A stretch of DNA of 6,708 nucleotides, from the NCBI GenBank assembly GCA_964412365.1, contig CAYPOI010000106.1, positions 1 to 6,708 on the forward strand, read 5' to 3'. Position 1 is the first letter of the stretch. Every line of letters starts with the position of its first letter. This DNA is from CAMTWZ01 sp964412365. Its GTDB lineage: Bacteria; Bacteroidota; Rhodothermia; Balneolales; HLUCCA01. Shown in pieces: positions 1-5,086 of the stretch. Under the pieces are notes generated by a model, which saw nothing but the letters and a program-made list of their open reading frames with translations, searched no databases and was not told the DNA's origin. A program made the translations under genes and the position numbers.

Positions 1-1136
1 TTCCTATCACGTACACCCAAGTGGCGCAGTATTGCGTGCTGATTTTCGCCTACATGGTTCCAGCCATCTTCATCTCCATCATGCTGACCGACAATCCGAT
101 TCCTCAATTGGGTTTCGGTACACCCGGATTGTTGGATAAACTCGACGGACTCACCACCGAACTCGGGTTTGCCGCCTACACCTCCGGACAGAAGCATTGG
201 CTGGATGTGTTTTGCATCACCGCAGCACTGATGGTTGGAACGGCCGGTTTGCCACATGTGATCGTGCGGTTTTTCACGGTACCGAGAGTGCGCGATGCGC
301 GCGTATCCGCCGGCTATGCCTTGCTGTTCATCGCCATTTTGTACACCACGGCTCCGGCTGTGGCCGCGTTCGCCCGTGTGAACCTCATCGAGACCGTCTC
401 TGAAATGGAGTATGCCGAGGCGCCGGTCTGGTTTTCAAACTGGGAAAAGACCGGACTCATCAAATTTGATGACAAAAACGCCGATGGCATCGTCAATTAT
501 TCGGGGGATGCGGCCGTCAATGAATTGAGCATCGATCGCGACATCATGGTCTTGGCGAATCCCGAAATTGCGAATCTGCCGGCTTGGGTGGTGGGATTGA
601 TCGCCGCTGGTGGTTTGGCTGCGGCATTATCCACCGCCGCAGGATTGTTATTGGTCATCTCCACATCCGTCTCCCATGATTTGGTGAAGGGCGTCATTAA
701 CCCGAAAATTTCCGATAAGAAGGAATTGCTCATCGCCCGGTTCGCTGCAGGAGGGGCGGTGATCTTGGCAGGTTACTTTGGCGTGAATCCGCCCGGATTC
801 GTGGCCCAGACCGTCGCATTCGCGTTCGGACTGGCGGCTGCAAGCTTTTTTCCTGCGATTCTGATGGGTATCTTTTCGAAACGCATGAACGCCGAAGGCG
901 CCATCAGCGGGATGATCGCAGGATTGCTGTTCACAGGTGGCTACATCGCCTGGTTCACGTATCTGTCGCCCGAATCGAATCATCCGGATGGATGGTTGCT
1001 CGGTATTTCCCCTGAAGGAATCGGAACGGTGGGCATGTTGGTGAACATGGGCGTCGCGATCGCGATTTCTTCTGTCACACCGGCACCTGAAAAAGAAATC
1101 CAAGAGATGGTGGAACGGATCCGCGTTCCAAGATGA
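1..1136 (+). CDS. Sodium:solute symporter, VC_2705/ActP-like large subunit (5' partial)
   Basis: Inner-membrane Na+-coupled transporter of the solute:sodium symporter (SSS) family; the solute is probably a small carboxylate such as acetate, inferred from likeness to ActP. The frame is open to the left edge (first full codon at base 3, reading PITYTQVAQY), so the GTG at 21 is internal and the true start is upstream. About 377 residues remain, the C-terminal two thirds of a usual 550-600. Roughly eight hydrophobic helices are visible. Family marks are GTAGLPHVIVRFF (about 240-280) and LSTAAGLLLVIST (627-665), whose Ser-Thr matches the Na+-binding Ser340/Thr341 of PutP. An extramembrane loop at 471-506 reads DKNADGIVNYSG, an EF-hand-like pattern. 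The C-terminal EMVERIRVP tail looks complete. This type usually has a small DUF4212 subunit gene just upstream, outside this window. The stop overlaps the next gene's ATG. Family certain; substrate unknown. Confidence 0.93.
   Translation, partial: PITYTQVAQYCVLIFAYMVPAIFISIMLTDNPIPQLGFGTPGLLDKLDGLTTELGFAAYTSGQKHWLDVFCITAALMVGTAGLPHVIVRFFTVPRVRDARVSAGYALLFIAILYTTAPAVAAFARVNLIETVSEMEYAEAPVWFSNWEKTGLIKFDDKNADGIVNYSGDAAVNELSIDRDIMVLANPEIANLPAWVVGLIAAGGLAAALSTAAGLLLVISTSVSHDLVKGVINPKISDKKELLIARFAAGGAVILAGYFGVNPPGFVAQTVAFAFGLAAASFFPAILMGIFSKRMNAEGAISGMIAGLLFTGGYIAWFTYLSPESNHPDGWLLGISPEGIGTVGMLVNMGVAIAISSVTPAPEKEIQEMVERIRVPR
1111..1130 (+). repeat. Perfect 7-bp inverted repeat just before the regulator start
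   Basis: TGGAACG (1111-1117), a six-base spacer GATCCG, then CGTTCCA (1124-1130). The arms pair perfectly and the repeat ends two bases before ATG 1133. It lies inside the last codons of the symporter (VERIRVP). It could form an mRNA hairpin that hides the regulator start until the symporter is translated, or be a dimer-binding site. It does not resemble the known DtxR or MntR boxes. Chance conservation through the protein sequence is possible. Confidence 0.5.
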
Positions 1137-1792
1137 GCATGAAGCTGAGTGAATCCCAAGAAGACTATCTGAAGCAGATTTTCCTGTTAGGGGAGCGGTA
1201 TGACACCATCACCACGCAGCTCATCGCCGACCATCTGAAGATCAAGCCCGCCTCCGTCACCGGCATGATCAAAAAATTGGCGGACCTGCATCTGCTCGAG
1301 CACAAACCTTATTATGGGGTGACGTTGACCGAAGCCGGAACCCGAGTGGCGGTTGAAGTTCTCAGACATCATCGGTTGCTGGAACTGTATCTGTCGGAAG
1401 TGCTTGGATATTCTTGGGATGAAATCCATGATGAAGCCGAGAAATTGGAACATCATATCAGTGAGAAGTTCGAAGCACGGATCGCGGAAAAATTGGGTCA
1501 TCCCACTCACGATCCTCATGGCGACCCCATCCCCAATGCGGATTTGACGTTTCCCGAGGGACCCAATCTCATATCCGCGCTGAAGCTCATCGCAGGACAG
1601 AAGGCCGTCATCCGCCGGGTCCGAACCCAAGACAGTGATGCGTTGAATCTACTATCGAAGCTGGATTTGGTGATCGGCGCGCATCTGACTGTGATCGAAG
1701 CCAAAGGCGAGACAATCCGAGTCGAGCTGAACGGAAGCCGCATGTTGGTGCCGGGCAGCCTCGCGCTTCAGATCTATGTTGAAATCGAGTGA
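1133..1792 (+). CDS. DtxR/MntR-family metal-dependent transcriptional regulator
   Basis: Cytoplasmic repressor that binds DNA when loaded with Mn2+ or Fe2+. It has 219 residues, the three-domain length of DtxR/IdeR: winged helix-turn-helix (about 8-70, recognition helix near 38-55, wing YYGVTLT), metal-binding dimerization domain (about 71-140) and C-terminal SH3/FeoA-like domain (about 143-219). Visible metal ligands by alignment from memory are His80, Glu84, His99, Glu103, Glu106 and His107. Asp11 replaces DtxR Met10, and Glu103 replaces DtxR Cys102; both are the MntR-type residues, so Mn2+ sensing is more likely than Fe2+. ATG 1133 overlaps the symporter stop by four bases, implying translational coupling; ATG 1139 is a possible alternative start. 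There is no obvious Shine-Dalgarno, but a 20-base inverted repeat ends two bases before the ATG. No Mn or Fe transporter is in the window, so its targets are unknown. Confidence 0.93.
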   Translation: MSMKLSESQEDYLKQIFLLGERYDTITTQLIADHLKIKPASVTGMIKKLADLHLLEHKPYYGVTLTEAGTRVAVEVLRHHRLLELYLSEVLGYSWDEIHDEAEKLEHHISEKFEARIAEKLGHPTHDPHGDPIPNADLTFPEGPNLISALKLIAGQKAVIRRVRTQDSDALNLLSKLDLVIGAHLTVIEAKGETIRVELNGSRMLVPGSLALQIYVEIE

Positions 1793-1824
1793 GCGCTCGC
1801 ATCGTTAACGGGTAAATACTACCT

Positions 1825-3549
1825 ATGCAAGACTGGCTCGCCTCCATCACCACACTCGCCGACGGCTATGGCGTGAACCTCTACATTTTCGCAGGCATCT
1901 ACATCGGTGGCGTGCCGTTGTTTTGGCTGGGCATCGCGTGGATCGTAAGGAACCTGCGCAGAAAGACATCCATTACGATTCCGGTTCTCCTGACGGGCTT
2001 CATCACCATCAGCTCATATCTGTATGTGATCGCGGTGGGGAATGATGTTCCGACATGGGTGTATGGGGTGATTGGGGCTTTGATTGTGTATGGGATGTAC
2101 GCGTTGGCGATGAACATCCGCTCCAAGCGAAATGAGTTGTTCGAGTATGATTTGATCGTAATCGGTGGCGGATCGGCCGGACTCACATCCTCTGGCATCG
2201 GCGCGTCATTCGGTGCGAAAACGATCATGATCGAAGCGCATCGATTGGGCGGCGATTGCACGTGGGCGGGATGCATTCCGAGCAAGGCGTTATTGCATTT
2301 GTCGCAGCAAGGAGTAGGGGTCGACCAGCGTGTCGACCCGTTCGAAAGAATGCGTCAAATCAGAAATGACGTGTATCACGACGCCGACCGCCCCGAGATC
2401 TACGAAAAGATGGGCGTGGAGCTTGCCTTCGGGAGAGCCTCGTTCGTGGATAAGCATACCGTAAAGATCGCATCCGAGGAAGGCGAGCGGACCATCACAG
2501 GGAAGAAGATCATCATCGCGTCAGGTTCACGTGCTGCGGTTCCACCGATTCCAGGGCTCGATTCGGTGTCGTATCTCACAAACGAGACGTTGTTCGAACT
2601 GAACGAAACACCGCAACATCTTGTGATCATCGGCGCCGGACCTATCGGCATTGAAATGGCACAAGCCTTCCGGAATCTAGGTGCGGAGGTGAGCGTGATC
2701 GATATGGCGCCACGCATCCTGCCACGGGATCATGAAGTGCTCACATCCCAACTGCAAACGCATCTGGATGGGGAGGGGATCCGGTTCTATCTAGGAAATG
2801 GCATTGAAGAGGTCCGTGGTGCGATTGAGGTCCGGTTAAAGGACGAAACCACTATTTCTGGCTCGCATCTGTTGATCGCGACGGGTCGCCGGCCGAACAT
2901 CGAATCGTTGAATCTGGATGCGGCAGGAGTGACCTTCACCAACAAAGGAATCGGAATCGATGCCTCGTGCCGGACCAACATCAAGCACATTTTCGCGATA
3001 GGGGATGTGACCGGACAATTCGCCTTCACCCATATGAGCGAACATACCGCGAAAGTGGCGGCGCTCACGGCCTTGCTCAAATTCCCCATGAAAACGACGC
3101 CCGAGCTCACGCCTTGGGTCACGTACACTACGCCCGAATTGGCGCATGTGGGGGCAACCGAGTCGGAGTTGAAGGAAAAAGGGGTGAGTTATTTCACATA
3201 CCGCTTCCCGTATTCGAAAATCGATCGGGCCGTAACGGATGAAGCCACGTTGGGAGACATCCGCATCTATGCGAGAAAGCGAGATGGGAAAATCTATGGT
3301 GCGGATATCCTCGGAGAGCGCGCCGGTGACATGATCGGCTATTATGCGATGGCCATGAAAAACGGACTATCGCTTCGCAACATCGCCGACACCATATTCC
3401 CATATCCGACCTATGGTCTTGGTGCGCGCCGGGCGGCGGATCAATGGTACATCCAAGCGCAGTCCCCATCCGCAATCAAATGGGTTCAGAGATTGTTTGG
3501 CTATCGCGGTCCGTTGCCGAGGAAGCCTGGGGTGGATGAGGAGGTGTAA
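1825..3549 (+). CDS. Membrane-anchored pyridine nucleotide-disulfide oxidoreductase (mercuric reductase/DLD-like)
   Basis: FAD- and NAD(P)H-dependent dithiol oxidoreductase of 574 residues. Residues 1-105 form an added membrane module with about three helices (18-41, 51-71, 78-97). Basic stretches RNLRRK and RSKR after helices 1 and 3 place the enzyme core in the cytoplasm. The core (about 107-574) is full length: FAD motif GGGSAG (114-119), redox-active disulfide GGDCTWAGCIPSK (Cys145, Cys150), NAD-binding GAGPIG (270-275) with Asp293 at the end of the second strand, which favours NADH over NADPH, FAD motif IGD (Asp394), and a C-terminal dimerization domain. The usual catalytic His-Pro-Thr...Glu of lipoamide dehydrogenase reads Tyr527-Pro-Thr...Leu532. 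The vicinal C-terminal cysteines of mercuric reductase are absent, so Hg2+ reduction is unlikely. It lies 32 bases after the regulator with no clear terminator between, so it is probably co-transcribed. Electron acceptor unknown. Confidence 0.9.
   Translation: MQDWLASITTLADGYGVNLYIFAGIYIGGVPLFWLGIAWIVRNLRRKTSITIPVLLTGFITISSYLYVIAVGNDVPTWVYGVIGALIVYGMYALAMNIRSKRNELFEYDLIVIGGGSAGLTSSGIGASFGAKTIMIEAHRLGGDCTWAGCIPSKALLHLSQQGVGVDQRVDPFERMRQIRNDVYHDADRPEIYEKMGVELAFGRASFVDKHTVKIASEEGERTITGKKIIIASGSRAAVPPIPGLDSVSYLTNETLFELNETPQHLVIIGAGPIGIEMAQAFRNLGAEVSVIDMAPRILPRDHEVLTSQLQTHLDGEGIRFYLGNGIEEVRGAIEVRLKDETTISGSHLLIATGRRPNIESLNLDAAGVTFTNKGIGIDASCRTNIKHIFAIGDVTGQFAFTHMSEHTAKVAALTALLKFPMKTTPELTPWVTYTTPELAHVGATESELKEKGVSYFTYRFPYSKIDRAVTDEATLGDIRIYARKRDGKIYGADILGERAGDMIGYYAMAMKNGLSLRNIADTIFPYPTYGLGARRAADQWYIQAQSPSAIKWVQRLFGYRGPLPRKPGVDEEV
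2318..2339 (+). repeat. Perfect 8-bp inverted repeat inside the oxidoreductase gene
   Basis: GGGTCGAC (2318-2325), loop CAGCGT, GTCGACCC (2332-2339). It is a GC-rich stem with a six-base loop, able to form a stable RNA hairpin. It lies in the coding sequence shortly after the CxxxxC redox motif and encodes GVDQRVDP, an acidic/basic stretch in a variable linker. No role is evident, and nothing around it suggests a terminator or an insertion site. Confidence 0.5.
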
Positions 3550-3556
3550 CTTGTGA

Positions 3557-3588
3557 TTTGACAGAAATTGGGTGTGCGGTTATATTGG
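3557..3588 (+). promoter_or_regulatory. Putative promoter of the seven-repeat propeller gene
   Basis: TTGACA at 3558-3563 and TATATT at 3581-3586 are separated by exactly 17 bases, a near-perfect primary sigma factor promoter. The same bases fit the Bacteroidota layout: TTTG at 3557-3560, 20 bases, then TATATTGG at 3581-3588 against TAnnTTTG (7 of 8). It sits just after the stop of the oxidoreductase gene (3549), where a new transcription unit would be expected. The predicted transcript start, about 3593, coincides with the ATG at 3592, implying a leaderless mRNA or a misplaced call. No experimental evidence. Confidence 0.6.
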
Positions 3589-3591
3589 TTC

Positions 3592-4973
3592 ATGAAACCT
3601 ATACTATCCTCTTCGTATTTGGAATTCAAGCGCACGCACAGCCGGAGAACGACCCATCCCGCTGGGATTGGAAGATGGCCGATCATTACTTTGATGGCGG
3701 AATTTATTCCATGTCCTCATACGGGCCAGAATTGTTTGTCGGGGGACAATTTCAAAAGATGCCAGATGGCGTTTCAAGTAATGGTATCGCTTCAATAGAC
3801 GTTGAAACAGGAGTCATGAAACCCATCGGGGCGGGTGGTTTCACCTATTCCATGTTGACGGTTAACGATCAATTGTATGTTGGCGGAAGTTTCAGTTCAA
3901 TTGGTGGGGTAACGGCTCGAAGCACTGCCTCAATGAATTTCGCGACGAACTCTTGGGATGGCATCTCTACCACGATCTCAGGAACGGATTCTCGAGTGAG
4001 AAACATCACTGCATATGGACAAGATCTAATTTTAAGTGGTCGATTTTCCGCAATTAATGGTATCAGTGCGACCAATATTGCACAGTATTCTCCACTGACA
4101 CGAAAATGGTCACCACTTGGCGGTGTTGGCATTGTAACATCAACACAAATCTGGGGCACAGCCATTGTTGCGGATACCTTGTTTGTGGGAGGATATTTCA
4201 CACGTGCGGCTGGTATGCCTGTGCGAATGATGGTTAAACGCAATATGAAGACCGGCGAATGGACACCTATGGGAGACGTTTCACATGCCATACAAAGCTT
4301 GATAACGGATGGAAGGTATGTCTATGTAAGCGGCTACTTCACGAGCATTGATTCAAATCCCGCGTTCAACCATTATGCCAGATATGATACACAAACAGGG
4401 AAGTGGTTGCCTATGTCGGCAGGAAAACCACCTTACTTCGCCTACTCGTTTCTTAAGGTCGGGGATTATCTATATGTGGGACATTTTGGTGTCCATCGAT
4501 ATCATATTCCAACAGAGGAATGGCTGGCATTGGATGGGGGACCCTCAGAAGGTGGTCCGGTGAGAGCCATGAAACAAATCGGCGATTATCTTTATGTGGG
4601 TGGAGAATTCAGAAAAGTAGGTGGTGAGCCCGCATTTCATCTCACACGCTATCGAATGCCTACAGAGGTGTTGACATCGATTCATGAGCCTTATGAGCAT
4701 GAACAACCAAGTCGGATGGAGCTACTCGCCAATTACCCAAATCCTTTCAACCCATCCACCCAGATTCAATTCAGGCTTCGCGCATCGCACGTCGCGCGTT
4801 TGACCGTCTATGACTTGCTAGGACGGGAAGTAGCCGTATTAGTCGATGGCGTGATGTCGGCTGGCTCGCATAACATATCATTTGATGCGTCGCACCTGAG
4901 TTCTGGGGTGTACCTCTACCGACTCGAATCAGCCGGAGAAGTACTTACTCGCAAGATGGTTTTGTTGAAGTAA
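3592..4973 (+). CDS. Secreted seven-repeat beta-propeller protein with T9SS sorting domain; apparent frameshift in signal peptide
   Basis: Exported or surface protein of unknown ligand. Repeats of about 40-51 residues carry the signature LYVGGxFxxIGG...IAxYDxxTGxWxPLG; seven cores begin near bases 3732, 3873, 4026, 4179, 4320, 4470 and 4590, suggesting a seven-bladed kelch/galactose-oxidase-like propeller. The sixth repeat is short. Bases 4716-4970 encode a type A T9SS sorting domain (YPNPFNPST, LTVYDLLGREV, SAGSHNISFDASHLSSGVYLYRL, KMVLLK end), which targets the protein across the outer membrane. The 5' end is odd. The mature frame reads back through AHA|Q at about 3630-3641 without a good start; the only sensible ATG (3592) is one frame off. 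One extra A in the AAA at 3595-3597 would give MKTYTILFVFGIQAHA|Q. So either the gene has a one-base deletion, the sequence has a homopolymer error, or it starts at TTG 3585. The span is therefore not a multiple of three. No specific biochemical role can be assigned. Confidence 0.85.
4461..4600 (+). repeat. 120-bp-spaced direct repeat marking propeller repeats six and seven
   Basis: Bases 4461-4480 and 4581-4600 are the same 20-mer with two mismatches, exactly 120 bases apart. Both encode GDYLYVG. The near-identity at DNA level suggests that repeats six and seven arose by a fairly recent duplication or gene conversion, unlike the more diverged first five repeats. Confidence 0.6.
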
Positions 4974-5011
4974 CACAACACCTGTAGGGTAAGCCATACA
5001 AGATGCGGCTG

Positions 5012-5059
5012 TAAACCCTTGAATTGCATTGTGGTATGTTTTTTGCGCGCAAGGGTTTA
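5012..5059 (+). promoter_or_regulatory. 10-bp inverted repeat in the leader of the Asp-box gene
   Basis: TAAACCCTTG (5012-5021) and CAAGGGTTTA (5050-5059) are perfect reverse complements separated by 28 bases. They lie in the 113-base gap (4974-5086) between the two propeller genes. The spacer contains TATGTTTTTTG (from 5035), which resembles a -10/-7 element (TAnnTTTG) but lacks a matching upstream box. The repeat could be an operator pair around a promoter or an RNA stem with a large loop. It lacks the U-tract of a rho-independent terminator. The rest of the gap shows nothing else. Confidence 0.45.
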
Positions 5060-5074
5060 TCTCATTCATCAACC

Positions 5075-5079
5075 AAGGA
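5075..5079 (+). promoter_or_regulatory. Ribosome binding site of the Asp-box gene
   Basis: AAGGA lies seven bases before ATG 5087, a normal Shine-Dalgarno distance. It supports this start together with the signal peptide that begins there. It sits within a small direct repeat, ACCAAG at 5072-5077 and 5079-5084. None of the other starts in the window has a comparable site. Confidence 0.6.
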
Positions 5080-5086
5080 CCAAGCC

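Noticed and set aside
1054..1065. 12-bp palindrome TCGCGATCGCGA in the symporter gene
   Set aside because: It encodes the hydrophobic stretch VAIAI, is isolated, and CGATCG-like words are common in this sequence; most likely chance.
21..1136. Complete short symporter starting at GTG 21
   Set aside because: The frame is open to the window edge and codes for family-like sequence (ITYTQVAQ) before base 21; two thirds of the protein is too short for this family.
1791..1798. Palindrome GAGCGCTC at the regulator stop as a terminator or operator
   Set aside because: Only eight bases with no loop or T-run; too short to support a call.
314..3475. Minus-strand ORFs of 60-151 codons under the symporter, regulator and oxidoreductase
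   Set aside because: They are antisense shadows of clearly conserved plus-strand genes and have no family features of their own.
1825..3549. Naming the oxidoreductase mercuric reductase (merA)
   Set aside because: It has no heavy-metal-associated domain, no C-terminal vicinal cysteines, and no mer genes nearby.
3558..3674. TTG start at 3558 or ATG start at 3675 for the first propeller gene
   Set aside because: TTG 3558 is the -35 box of the promoter and would put GCAVILVHE ahead of the export signal. ATG 3675 would delete the whole signal peptide from a protein carrying a T9SS domain.
4992..5010. Possible terminator hairpin AGCC...GGCT after the first propeller gene
   Set aside because: The stem is only four base pairs and no U-tract follows.
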